Source: an uncultured Collinsella sp. (GTDB lineage Bacteria > Actinomycetota > Coriobacteriia > Coriobacteriales > Coriobacteriaceae). Taken from it: DNA of 8,675 bases. Under the pieces are notes generated by a model. It worked only from the letters and a program-made list of their open reading frames with translations, ran no database searches and had not been told where the DNA came from. Where the stretch lies: the NCBI GenBank assembly GCA_902489225.1, contig CABTZA010000078.1:1-8675 (forward strand). The letters run 5' to 3'. The position numbers and the translations under genes were made by a program. This document shows positions 1 through 6,788 of the stretch, one piece after another (the stretch's first letter is position 1; every line of letters starts with the position of its first letter).

Positions 1-2202
1 GCAGATCTTGCCCTTGTCGGCAATCTCACCGGCGGGCATCAGGCGCTTGATGGTGTCGAAGCCCACACGCGCGGCCTCGGCCGAGGCCATAAGCTTCCGC
101 AACAAGAACTTGCCCTGGTCAAAGAGGACGCCAACCTCATCGAGGGCGGGGATAAAGTGGTTGTTGATGAGGTCCATGGCGTCGTGGTCGGCCAGCAGGC
201 GTTCGGTCTCGGCCGCGATCTCGCCCTTGCGGCCCGAGACGACCATGTGGCGGATGGGGTCGTCATCGGCGCTTGCGGTGGTGCTTGCGGCAGGCGCGGC
301 ATCGCTCGATGCCGACTGAGCGGCCGCCGGGTTCGCGGCGATCTTATACGGGTCGGTCCAGCCGGCGTAGCGTTCGATGTATCCGGTTGAGCCCTCGTCC
401 TCAACGCTCAGCACGCGATAGCTGTAGACGGTGTCCATAAAGCGCTTAGAACCCGGGTTCATGATGGGGGCGTCCAGACCTGCACCAAAGGCGGCGGCCA
501 AAAAGACCGAGCCCAGCAGCGGCCGCGCGGGCAGGCCAAAGCTGATGTTCGATACGCCGAGTGCGCACTTGACGCCCAGGCGCTCCTTGCACATAGACAT
601 GGCGCGCAGGATCTGCTCAGCCTGGCGCTGGTTGGTCGAGGCGGTCATGACCAGGCAGTCGATGAGGATGCGGTCTGGGCCGATGCCGTAACGGGCAGCC
701 TCGGCCACGATGCGCTCGGCGATGGCATAACGTGCCTCGGCGGTATCCGGGATGCCGCCTTCGTCGAGCGTGAGGCCGACGACGTTGGTGCCGTAGTGGG
801 CGACCAGCGGGAAAATCTCGTCCATGATCTGCTGTTTGCCATTGACCGAGTTGATGATGGGCTTGCCGGCGTAGCGACGTACGGCGGCCTCGACGGCGGC
901 GGGGTCGGTGGAGTCGATCTGCAGCGGCAGCAGCGTGGAGCCCTGGAGCTGTTCGGTCGCCTGTTGGATGATCTTGACCTCGTCAATCTCGGGCAGGCCC
1001 ACGTTGACGTCCAGGATGTCGGCGCCCTGCTCCTGCTGGCTGATGCCCTGGCTCACAACGTAGTCCAGGTCGCCGTCGCGCAGGGCCTGCTGCAGGCGCT
1101 TTTTGCCGGTGGGGTTGATGCGCTCGCCGATGACGGCGATCTTGTGGCCGTCGCAGGGAAGGTCTACGACCGTTTGGGCGCTCGTGACCGACATACTGGG
1201 CTTGCGGTGGCGCGGGCTGGGCGTGTGGTTGTCGATAAGCGTGCGCAAGGCCGCCATGTGCGCCGGCGTGGTGCCGCAGCAACCGCCCACGACGCTCACA
1301 CCGTCGGCGATCATGCCGGCGACGGCCTCGGCGTATTCGGGGGCTTGGATATCAAAGACGGTGTTGCCGTCGTCGTCTACATGGGGGAGTCCTGCATTAG
1401 CCTGCACCATAACGGGCTTGTCGGTAACGGTGAGCATACGTGCGGCGAGTCCTCGGAGCTCGGCCGGTCCTTGGCTGCAGTTGATGCCCAAAACGTCGGC
1501 ACCGATGGCGTCGAGCGTGATGGCGGCGACCTCGGGACTCGTTCCCAGGAAGGTGCGACCGTCTTCCTCAAAGGTCATGGTGGCAAAGACGGGCAGGTCG
1601 GAGTTCTCGCGGCAGGCGAGGACGGCCGCCTTGATCTCGGCCAGGTCGGTCATAGTCTCGATAATAAAGAGGTCCACACCCGCGGCGACGCCTGCGCGCA
1701 CTTCCTCGGCAAAGAGGTCATAGGCCTCGTCGAAGCTCAGGGTACCCAGGGGGCGAAGCAGCGCGCCGATGGGACCGATATCGCCGGCGACGTAGTGGGC
1801 GCCGGCCTCGCGGGCACAGGCGACAGCGGCGGCAAAGACATCTGCCACGGTGGCGGCACCGTCGAGCTTGTGGGCGTTGGCGCCAAAGGTGTTGGCGGTG
1901 ATCACGTCGCAGCCGGCCTCGACGTACTGACGCTGAATGTCGGTAATGACCTGGGGTTCCTCAAAGTTGAGCAGCTCGGGCAGGGCGCCCGCCTTCATGC
2001 CGGCGGCCTGCAACATGGTGCCCATGCCGCCGTCGAACAGCAGGTGTCCCGTGCCCTCGATGGCCGCACGCAGGCGATCGTCCTTAATGCGCAGATCGTC
2101 GATCGTGCGCGTCTTGTACGTGGCACCGTTGCGACGTGCAGCATCAACGGGTGCTGCCAATGCAGTGCCGTCAGAATCATGAGTGATAAGCGGAGTAAAC
2201 AT
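1..2202 (-). CDS. metH: Cobalamin-dependent methionine synthase MetH, N-terminal 734 residues (gene continues past left edge)
   Basis: Cytoplasmic enzyme that moves the methyl group of 5-methyl-THF to homocysteine through enzyme-bound cobalamin. Three modules are visible. The homocysteine/zinc domain has FDGGMGT at residues 56-62 and all three expected zinc cysteines: C242 in GINCSQG and C308-C309 in GGCCGTTPAH. The pterin domain starts near GERINPTGKK at about 359-368 and contains SNISFG at about 551-556. After an Ala/Ser-rich linker at about 618-642 comes the helical cap, with LINNHFIPALDEVG and LMASAEAA. The frame is open at position 1, ending in ADKGKIC, which in the family sits just before the DVHDIGKN cobalamin-binding segment, so that domain lies outside the window. 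The start is ATG 2202-2200, with AGGAG (2213-2209) 6 nt upstream, overlapping the stop of the preceding gene. The first roughly 35 residues extend beyond the E. coli N-terminus and look variable. Last visible gene of the metF operon. The family is secure; the full domain content is not visible. Confidence 0.96.
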   Translation of the reverse strand, partial: MFTPLITHDSDGTALAAPVDAARRNGATYKTRTIDDLRIKDDRLRAAIEGTGHLLFDGGMGTMLQAAGMKAGALPELLNFEEPQVITDIQRQYVEAGCDVITANTFGANAHKLDGAATVADVFAAAVACAREAGAHYVAGDIGPIGALLRPLGTLSFDEAYDLFAEEVRAGVAAGVDLFIIETMTDLAEIKAAVLACRENSDLPVFATMTFEEDGRTFLGTSPEVAAITLDAIGADVLGINCSQGPAELRGLAARMLTVTDKPVMVQANAGLPHVDDDGNTVFDIQAPEYAEAVAGMIADGVSVVGGCCGTTPAHMAALRTLIDNHTPSPRHRKPSMSVTSAQTVVDLPCDGHKIAVIGERINPTGKKRLQQALRDGDLDYVVSQGISQQEQGADILDVNVGLPEIDEVKIIQQATEQLQGSTLLPLQIDSTDPAAVEAAVRRYAGKPIINSVNGKQQIMDEIFPLVAHYGTNVVGLTLDEGGIPDTAEARYAIAERIVAEAARYGIGPDRILIDCLVMTASTNQRQAEQILRAMSMCKERLGVKCALGVSNISFGLPARPLLGSVFLAAAFGAGLDAPIMNPGSKRFMDTVYSYRVLSVEDEGSTGYIERYAGWTDPYKIAANPAAAQSASSDAAPAASTTASADDDPIRHMVVSGRKGEIAAETERLLADHDAMDLINNHFIPALDEVGVLFDQGKFLLRKLMASAEAARVGFDTIKRLMPAGEIADKGKIC

Positions 2203-2208
2203 CGGGGG

Positions 2209-2213
2209 CTCCT
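2209..2213 (-). promoter_or_regulatory. metH ribosome binding site overlapping the upstream stop codon
   Basis: AGGAG on the minus strand lies 6 nt before the metH ATG at 2202. The TAG stop of the activation-protein gene (2214-2212) shares bases with it. This fixes the metH start and suggests that terminating ribosomes help initiate on metH. Confidence 0.85.
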
Positions 2214-3000
2214 AATGGCTGGAATAGCAGGTGGTGTGGGCGGCGCGGAAGCGGCAGTGCTCGCGCATACGGCAGATATTGCAGGTGGGGCGGCTCTGGG
2301 CGTCGTGGACCTCGCCGTCAAACAGACCGATCACCGCGGTCACGCTCTTGGTGGGCATGAGTAGGCTGGTGGGTGTGACGGTCAGGCCGATGAGCCGCGT
2401 GGCGTTGAGTGCATTGACGATCGCGCGCTGGGCCGAAAGCGGGCAGTCGCCGTAGCCGGGACTAAAGCGCCAGTTGCCGGCGAGCCCATGAACGGCGGCG
2501 TCCGTCTTGACCTGCTGGTCCATTTGCTCAACGGCGGCTTCCACGTAAGCGGAGCACGCGGCGTCGAGCACGGCGCCCTCCAGGGGATGTTGGGCTCCCG
2601 TGGTGCGCAGACGGCGCTCGGCGTCCATGCCGAGGGTGCATGCCATGAGCGCGGCAAAGCGGGCATCTTTGAGATGTCGATAGATATCGCGACCTCGCAG
2701 CTCAACGTTGGTGCCAACCAGACGGATGCTGGGCTCTCCCTGCTCGTCCACGCCCGTGGCATCGACGGCAAACACGCGGCGCACGCCACGGGGCTCAATG
2801 TCCAGTTCCAGACGTTCAACGACAAGCTCAATACGTCGTGACAGTTCGGGCTCAATCTGCTGGCCGCCGTAACCCAGATACCGCAGCATCTCGGCACGGT
2901 CGACACGGGGATGGTGCGCGGCATCGATACGGTAGAGCGCCGGCGACGCAAGGTCGGCCGGCACTTCGACAGCGGTTGTATCGATGTGCGATTTTTCCAT
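2212..3000 (-). CDS. Stand-alone methionine synthase activation-domain (AdoMet-binding) protein, 262 aa
   Basis: Predicted reactivation partner of MetH. In the family this domain binds S-adenosylmethionine and supports reductive remethylation of inactive cob(II)alamin. In E. coli it is the C-terminal part of MetH; here it is a separate gene. The SAM-binding signature is clear: RFSPGYGDC at residues 178-186, followed by a motif ending TPTSLLMPTKSVTAVIG, matching the conserved core of the activation domain. The protein ends in a cysteine cluster C240-x2-C243-x5-C249-x8-C258, which classical MetH activation domains lack and which could hold metal or an Fe-S cluster (inference). The start ATG 3000-2998 overlaps the metF stop as TAATG, implying translational coupling. 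A GGAG lies 11 nt upstream. The stop TAG overlaps the metH ribosome binding site, with metH 9 nt downstream. An open reading extension upstream of 3000 lies wholly inside metF and was not used. Confidence 0.88.
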   Translation of the reverse strand: MEKSHIDTTAVEVPADLASPALYRIDAAHHPRVDRAEMLRYLGYGGQQIEPELSRRIELVVERLELDIEPRGVRRVFAVDATGVDEQGEPSIRLVGTNVELRGRDIYRHLKDARFAALMACTLGMDAERRLRTTGAQHPLEGAVLDAACSAYVEAAVEQMDQQVKTDAAVHGLAGNWRFSPGYGDCPLSAQRAIVNALNATRLIGLTVTPTSLLMPTKSVTAVIGLFDGEVHDAQSRPTCNICRMREHCRFRAAHTTCYSSH

Positions 3001-3872
3001 TACCCCAGGCGCTCCATAATGGTCGCGGCGATCGCAGGACGGTTCATAGTGTACAGGTGCAGGCCGTCGGCGCCGTGCTCCTTGAGGTCGCAAAGTTGGC
3101 GGGCGGCATAATCTACACCGGCTGCCTGCAGGCTCTCGGGGTCATTCTCGTACTTGGCGAGAATCTTGATGACGGGGGAGGGCAACGACGCGCCGCACAT
3201 AAAGACCATGCGGCTGATCTGTGACTTGCCCATAAACGGCATGATGCCCGCGGTAATGGGCACGGTGATGCCGGCTTTGTTGGCAAGCTCGCGGAAGCGG
3301 TAGAAGCACTCGTTATCAAAGAAGAGCTGCGTCACAAAGAAGCTCGCGCCGGCGTCCTGCTTTTGCTTGAGGTGTTCGACCGAGAGGTTGAGATCCTCAC
3401 AGGCAATGTGGCCCTCGGGGTAGGCTGCGGCGCCCACGCAAAAGCCGGCGTCGACGAGCTCGGGGATGAGGTCGCGGGCGTAGGCGTAGTCCGAGGCGGG
3501 CTTGTCGTCCTCGGTCGCGCCAGCGGGAAGATCGCCACGCAGGGCCAGGATGTTTTCCACGCCGGCGGTGCGATACTCGTCGATCTTGGCGGCGATATCG
3601 GCGTGCGAGCGGCCCACGCAGGTAAGGTGTGCCACCGAGGGCGTGTCGAATTCGCTCGTAATCATATGCGCGATGGGGGCGGTGGCGGCACCGTTGCCCG
3701 AGCCGCCGGCCGAGCAGGTGACCGAGACAAAGCTCGGCGAAAGCTTGCACAGATTGCCTGCCACTTCGCGAGCCATGTCGAGGGTCAGTTCGCCCTTGGG
3801 CGGGAACATCTCAAACGAAATGGGCGCGGTGCCCTGGGATGCTGCCTGCTTAAAAACCTCGTCGACGCGCAT
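3000..3872 (-). CDS. metF: 5,10-methylenetetrahydrofolate reductase MetF, 290 aa
   Basis: Flavin enzyme that reduces 5,10-methylene-THF to 5-methyl-THF, the methyl donor for MetH downstream. Length is close to the E. coli protein (296 aa). Family landmarks are in order: SFEMFPPK with E21 at the position of the catalytic glutamate; LRGDLP at residues 111-116, with D114 matching the flavin-interacting aspartate; AAYPEGH at 149-155; TQLFFDN at 181-187, with Q182 in the folate-binding position; and a GIMPFMG motif. ATG 3872-3870 is chosen because AGGAG (3883-3879) lies 6 nt upstream. A longer reading to 3938 has no ribosome binding site and a non-homologous N-terminus. It is the first gene of the operon metF, activation protein, metH. 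No cobalamin or SAM riboswitch was recognised in its leader, so the mode of regulation is unknown. I see no truncation or missing active-site residue. Confidence 0.96.
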   Translation of the reverse strand: MRVDEVFKQAASQGTAPISFEMFPPKGELTLDMAREVAGNLCKLSPSFVSVTCSAGGSGNGAATAPIAHMITSEFDTPSVAHLTCVGRSHADIAAKIDEYRTAGVENILALRGDLPAGATEDDKPASDYAYARDLIPELVDAGFCVGAAAYPEGHIACEDLNLSVEHLKQKQDAGASFFVTQLFFDNECFYRFRELANKAGITVPITAGIMPFMGKSQISRMVFMCGASLPSPVIKILAKYENDPESLQAAGVDYAARQLCDLKEHGADGLHLYTMNRPAIAATIMERLG

Positions 3873-3997
3873 ATCGTGCTCCTCTAGATACGTAATAGTG
3901 TGATGTGTTGTAAGGATTCTACAGCACCACTGTGCCACGGTGGAGTTTCACTCGCTATTTGAGGATACCAATCAAAGATGCCTTGCTATCGGCTTTC

Positions 3998-4006
3998 TCT
4001 ATAACA
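3998..4006 (-). promoter_or_regulatory. Candidate metF promoter (extended -10)
   Basis: On the minus strand the sequence TG-T-TATAGA forms an extended -10 element, but no good -35 is placed correctly. If used, the metF transcript would carry a leader of roughly 120 nt. A second -10-like hexamer, TAGAAT (minus strand, 3921-3916), is closer to the gene and also lacks a -35. The choice between them cannot be made from sequence alone. Confidence 0.3.
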
Positions 4007-4036
4007 GAGCGGCTAATCTAGGCACGGACTATAAAG

Positions 4037-4062
4037 ACTGGTATCTGATGCAAAATACCAGT
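4037..4062. repeat. Perfect 8-bp inverted repeat, ACTGGTAT-N10-ATACCAGT
   Basis: The two arms (4037-4044 and 4055-4062) are exact reverse complements around a 10-base centre. The site lies between the divergent promoters, with no T tract beside it, so it looks more like an operator for a dimeric regulator than a terminator. A further ATACCA word occurs at about 3965-3970. The interrupted dyad would suit a LysR-type protein, but no regulator gene is in the window. Confidence 0.5.
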
Positions 4063-4174
4063 TAATAGAGCTCCATCCCAAATTGACTACCCTTAAACTA
4101 TGGGGAGAGGTCTGCAATTTATGCAGTTGATTGGCTGTTGAGGGTGGCAACGCCGCCTCGATAGGGTAACCTCA

Positions 4175-4202
4175 TTGATTGGTTTCGCGACAGCAACATA
4201 AC
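4175..4202 (+). promoter_or_regulatory. Candidate glnN promoter
   Basis: TTGATT (4175-4180) and CATAAC (4197-4202) are separated by 16 bases, and each matches the sigma-70-type consensus at four of six positions. Transcription would start near 4209, about 90 nt before the ATG. The prediction is weak on its own but is strengthened by the dyad that overlaps it. Confidence 0.35.
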
Positions 4203-4219
4203 GGTAATGTCGCGGAAAC
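4182..4219. repeat. Long dyad overlapping the candidate glnN promoter
   Basis: GTTTCGCGACA (4182-4192) and TGTCGCGGAAAC (4208-4219) are reverse complements apart from one extra G, around a 15-base centre. There is no T tract after it, so it is not an intrinsic terminator. It covers the -35/-10 spacer, the -10 and the probable start site, which is where a repressor-type operator would lie. It could equally form a hairpin at the 5' end of the mRNA if transcription starts further upstream. Confidence 0.5.
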
Positions 4220-4258
4220 ACGGCGAGTCTAAGCTATGACTCGTTCGTTAGTAATCAA

Positions 4259-4277
4259 CACCGCTTCTCACGCGGTG
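4259..4277 (+). promoter_or_regulatory. Small leader hairpin just upstream of the glnN ribosome binding site
   Basis: CACCGC (4259-4264) and GCGGTG (4272-4277) can pair around a 7-base loop, ending 8 bases before the AAGGGAG ribosome binding site at 4286-4292. It could influence translation of the glutamine synthetase mRNA. With only six base pairs it may also be incidental. Confidence 0.3.
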
Positions 4278-4298
4278 CCGATACGAAGGGAGTTCCGT

Positions 4299-6386
4299 AT
4301 GGCCGAACTTACTGACCGCTTCGGGACCATGGTGTTCTCTGAGGAAGTCATGAAGGACTACCTCCCCAAGGACATTTGGAAGCGCCTTGCTGCAACCCTC
4401 GAGGGCGGTGAGCCGCTCGACCTGGATGTGGCCAACGCCGTTGCCCATGCCATGAAGGTCTGGGCCATCTCCAAGGGCGCGACGCACTACGCACATTGGT
4501 TCCAGCCTCTTTCGGGCATTACTTCCGAGAAGCACGACAGCTTCCTGGAGCCCAACCACGACGGCACCGCCATTACCAAGTTTACGGGCAAGAACCTCAT
4601 CCAGGGCGAGCCGGACGCCTCCAGCTTCCCCAACGGCGGCCTGCGCGCCACCTTCGAGGCCCGTGGCTACACCGCTTGGGATCCCACCAGCCCCGCCTTT
4701 ATCAAGGACGATGTCCTGTGCATCCCCACGGCTTTCTGCTCCTACACGGGCGAGGCCCTGGACAAGAAGACCCCGCTGCTGCGTTCCATGACCGCGCTCT
4801 CGCGTGAGTCCAAGCGCGTTTTGGCGCTGTTTGGCAAGACCCCCAAGAAGGTCGTTCCTTCCGTGGGTGACGAGCAGGAGTACTTCCTGATCAAGAAGGA
4901 CGCCTACCGCAAGCGCAAGGACCTGGTCATCACCGGCCGCACCCTCTTTGGCGCCGCTCCCTGCAAGGGCCAGGAGCTCGAGGAGCACTACTTTGGCGCT
5001 ATCCGCCCCACCGTCTCGGCCTACATGAAGGACCTGGACGATGAACTGTGGGCGCTTGGCATTCCCGCCAAGACCAAGCACAACGAGGTTGCTCCCTGCC
5101 AGCATGAGCTTGCTCCCGTCTATGGCGAAGTCAACGAGGCCATCGACCAGAATCTGGTCATGATGGAGAAGATGAAGCTCATCGCCTCCCGCCACGACTT
5201 GGTCTGTCTGCTGCACGAGAAGCCCTTCGAGGGCATCAACGGTTCGGGCAAGCACAACAACTGGTCGCTTGGCACCGAGTCCGAGAATCTGCTCGATCCG
5301 GGCGACACCCCGCTCGACAACCTGCAGTTCATCGTCTTCCTCACCGCGGTGATCGAGGCCGTCGATAACTATCAGGAGCTCCTGCGCGCCTCCGTTGCCT
5401 CGGCCGGCAACGACCATCGTCTGGGCGCCAACGAGGCTCCTCCGGCGATTATGTCCATCTTCCTGGGCGACCAGCTTACCGAGGTCGTCGAGAAGATCAT
5501 CGATGGCAAGGCTTCCGTCCATGCCACGCGCGGCGTGCTCGACTTGGGCGCCGATACTCTGCCCAAGCTGATGCAGGACAACACCGACCGCAACCGCACC
5601 TCCCCGTTTGCCTTCACCGGCAATAAGTTCGAGTTCCGTGCCTGCGGCTCCGAGCAGAACGTCTCCGACTCCAACCTGGTGCTCGATGCCGCCGTGGCCA
5701 AGTCGCTCAAGTCCTTCGCCGACGCGCTTGAGGGTACGCCCGAGGATGAGTTCCAGGATGCCGCGCTCGAGTACTGCAAGAAGGTGTTGACCGATCGCCA
5801 GCGCATCCTGTTCTCCGGCGACGGTTACTCCGACGAGTGGCCCATTGAGGCCGAGAAGCGCGGCCTTGCCAACAACAAGACCACGGCCGACGCCCTGCCC
5901 GCCTTTGTTTCCGAAAAGGCCATCGCGCTCTTTGAGGAGACGGGTGTCCTGACCAAGGCCGAGGCTCAGTGCCGCTACGACTGCAAGCTCGAGAAGTACA
6001 ACAAGCTCATGAACATCGAGGCCACCACGATGGTTCGCGAGGCGCGTCGTACCTATCGCCCGGTCATTACCGCCTATGCCACCAAGGTCGCTAAGGGCCT
6101 TGAGACTATTCGTGCCGCCGGCGCCGAGGCCGCCATGCAGTGTGAGCAGAACACGCTCAACAAGCTCTGCAACGGCATCACCACCATCAACGACTCCATC
6201 AAGGCGCTCGACGCCGTGCATCAGAAGGCCGAGGGCCTCGATGGCCAGGAGCAGGCCAACGTGTATGCACACGAGGTCGTCCCCGCTATGGATACGCTGC
6301 GTGCCGCCGTGGACGCCATGGAGGAGATCGTGGCAGCCGACTACTGGCCGGTCCCGACCTACGACGACATCCTGTTCTACGTGTAG
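4299..6386 (+). CDS. glnN: Type III glutamine synthetase (GlnN), 695 aa
   Basis: ATP-dependent ligation of ammonia to glutamate, giving glutamine; cytoplasmic. GSIII enzymes are about 700-730 aa, far longer than GlnA types I and II, and this one fits. Signatures in order: FGTMVFSEEVM near the N-terminus; FEARGYTAWDPTSPAFI from residue 119; KHNEVAPCQHELAPVY from residue 260; NGSGKHNNWSLGT from residue 314, holding active-site and nucleotide-binding residues; and LGANEAPPAIMSIFLG from residue 375. The roughly 200-residue C-terminal part is the long helical extension typical of GSIII. The start is set by AAGGGAG (4286-4292), 6 nt before ATG 4299. An in-frame ATG at 4236 would add 21 residues but has no convincing ribosome binding site and a non-family sequence. 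It is transcribed alone, with a terminator 31 nt after the stop. No adenylylation loop like that of GlnA type I is expected. The upstream dyad is the only sign of regulation. Confidence 0.97.
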   Translation: MAELTDRFGTMVFSEEVMKDYLPKDIWKRLAATLEGGEPLDLDVANAVAHAMKVWAISKGATHYAHWFQPLSGITSEKHDSFLEPNHDGTAITKFTGKNLIQGEPDASSFPNGGLRATFEARGYTAWDPTSPAFIKDDVLCIPTAFCSYTGEALDKKTPLLRSMTALSRESKRVLALFGKTPKKVVPSVGDEQEYFLIKKDAYRKRKDLVITGRTLFGAAPCKGQELEEHYFGAIRPTVSAYMKDLDDELWALGIPAKTKHNEVAPCQHELAPVYGEVNEAIDQNLVMMEKMKLIASRHDLVCLLHEKPFEGINGSGKHNNWSLGTESENLLDPGDTPLDNLQFIVFLTAVIEAVDNYQELLRASVASAGNDHRLGANEAPPAIMSIFLGDQLTEVVEKIIDGKASVHATRGVLDLGADTLPKLMQDNTDRNRTSPFAFTGNKFEFRACGSEQNVSDSNLVLDAAVAKSLKSFADALEGTPEDEFQDAALEYCKKVLTDRQRILFSGDGYSDEWPIEAEKRGLANNKTTADALPAFVSEKAIALFEETGVLTKAEAQCRYDCKLEKYNKLMNIEATTMVREARRTYRPVITAYATKVAKGLETIRAAGAEAAMQCEQNTLNKLCNGITTINDSIKALDAVHQKAEGLDGQEQANVYAHEVVPAMDTLRAAVDAMEEIVAADYWPVPTYDDILFYV

Positions 6387-6417
6387 GGCGTAACTGACAT
6401 ATCGTCACGGTATTGAG

Positions 6418-6449
6418 CCGGGGTCCGCATCATGCGGGCCCCGGTTTTT
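6418..6449 (+). terminator. Intrinsic terminator of glnN
   Basis: CCGGGGTCCGCA (6418-6429) pairs with TGCGGGCCCCGG (6433-6444) in a 12-bp stem with one wobble, a 3-base loop and a TTTTT tail. It begins 31 bases after the glutamine synthetase stop codon. Strong and well placed. Confidence 0.93.
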
Positions 6450-6467
6450 GTTTGCGAAGGACGCTTT

Positions 6468-6531
6468 GAAGCCCGTTTTGCTACCGAATTGGTAACGGGC
6501 TTCTCAGATTCTGTGGTGCCCCCAGCGGGAT
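6468..6531 (-). pseudogene. Partial second copy of the tRNA-Glu 3' end plus its terminator hairpin
   Basis: Positions 6514-6531 repeat exactly, over 18 bases, the 3' end of the intact tRNA-Glu at 6702-6719: CCA, discriminator, acceptor 3' strand and the edge of the T-arm. Positions 6468-6503 resemble the tRNA terminator at 6662-6689: arms GAAGCCCGTT and AACGGGCTTC around a shared GCTACC/GGTAAC core, with a 4-base insertion that spoils the T tract. The whole unit is offset by 188-192 bp from the original. The tRNA similarity stops inside the T-arm, so this is not a functional tRNA. It could be a degenerate duplicate or the second end (att remnant) of an integration event at the tRNA 3' end. 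Confidence 0.75.
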
Positions 6532-6656
6532 GTCCGCGTGCGGCTGGCGCCGCCCGCTTCCGCTGCGTCGCTCCGCTCCTTGCGTGCTGCGCTGGAAAAC
6601 GCTTCGCGTTTCCTCAGCTCCGCACCCTGTCGGGTTCGAATCCCGGCATATCGGTA
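6532..6656. other. GC-rich segment between the two tRNA-Glu 3' ends, with hairpins and a stray T-arm
   Basis: No protein gene is supported here. The segment has short hairpins: GCGGC/GCCGC at 6540-6553, and GGAAAACGC/GCGTTTCC around TTC at 6594-6613. Between them is a run of similar CGCT/GCGT words. At 6628-6648 lies a tRNA T-arm on the plus strand, TCGGG-TTCGAAT-CCCGG, opposite in orientation to the tRNA-Glu. No matching acceptor 5' strand, D-arm or anticodon arm was found, so it is a fragment. Possibly a tRNA-associated intergenic repeat or the scar of a lost element. Confidence 0.55.
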
Positions 6657-6689
6657 GCAAAAAGCCCGCTACCGCGAGGGTAACGGGCT
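6657..6689 (-). terminator. Intrinsic terminator of tRNA-Glu
   Basis: On the minus strand AGCCCGTTACC pairs with GGTAGCGGGCT (plus 6662-6689) with one internal mismatch, and is followed by TTTTTG. It begins 12 bases after the encoded CCA end of the tRNA, as expected for a single-gene stable RNA transcript. Confidence 0.85.
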
Positions 6690-6701
6690 CTTCAATTCAA
6701 A

Positions 6702-6778
6702 TGGTGCCCCCAGCGGGATTCGAACCCGCGATATCCACCTTGAAAGGGTGGCGTCCTTGGCCGCTAGACGATGGGGAC
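6702..6778 (-). tRNA. tRNA-Glu, anticodon UUC
   Basis: Complete cloverleaf on the minus strand, 77 nt including an encoded CCA. The acceptor stem GTCCCCA pairs with TGGGGGC (one G-T pair). The anticodon stem CCACC/GGTGG encloses the loop CTTTCAA, so the anticodon is TTC (6744-6742), reading GAA and GAG. The T-arm is CGCGGG-TTCGAAT-CCCGC with the invariant TTCGA. Discriminator A73. Its reverse strand gives the familiar false peptide VPPAGFEPA. It has its own promoter and terminator and stands between two unrelated genes. The product also supplies glutamyl-tRNA for translation and, in many bacteria, for heme or Gln-tRNA synthesis. Confidence 0.98.
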
Positions 6779-6788
6779 AGCGGGAAAG

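Larger units (their letters stand above)
3873..4298. promoter_or_regulatory. Divergent intergenic control region between metF and glnN (no gene)
   Basis: These 426 bases separate the left-going met operon from the right-going glutamine synthetase. No reading frame here has a ribosome binding site or a recognisable protein. The stretch is clearly AT-richer than the flanking genes, as expected of a promoter region. It contains candidate promoters for both sides and two inverted repeats, listed separately. I looked for a cobalamin, SAM or SAH riboswitch on the metF side and for a complete GlnR-type box on the glnN side, and saw none that I could support. Confidence 0.75.

Noticed and set aside
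796..2364. Long open plus-strand frame opposite metH.
   Set aside because: It is antisense to clear MetH motifs, spans the metH start and part of the next gene, has Gly/Val/Asp-rich composition and no family resemblance.
3873..4006. Cobalamin, SAM or SAH riboswitch in the metF leader.
   Set aside because: I found no B12-box or other conserved riboswitch core on the minus strand. The short complementary words around 3925-3953 do not form a recognised fold.
4166..4219. GlnR-type box (GTnAC-n6-GAAAC) upstream of glnN.
   Set aside because: A GTAAC word is followed after six bases by GATTG, not GAAAC, and no second well-spaced pair is present, so only a partial match exists.
4248..6272. Very long open frame on the strand opposite the glutamine synthetase.
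   Set aside because: It is a by-product of GC-rich codon use in glnN. Its translation is low-complexity, without any recognisable domain or ribosome binding site, while the plus strand encodes an unmistakable enzyme.
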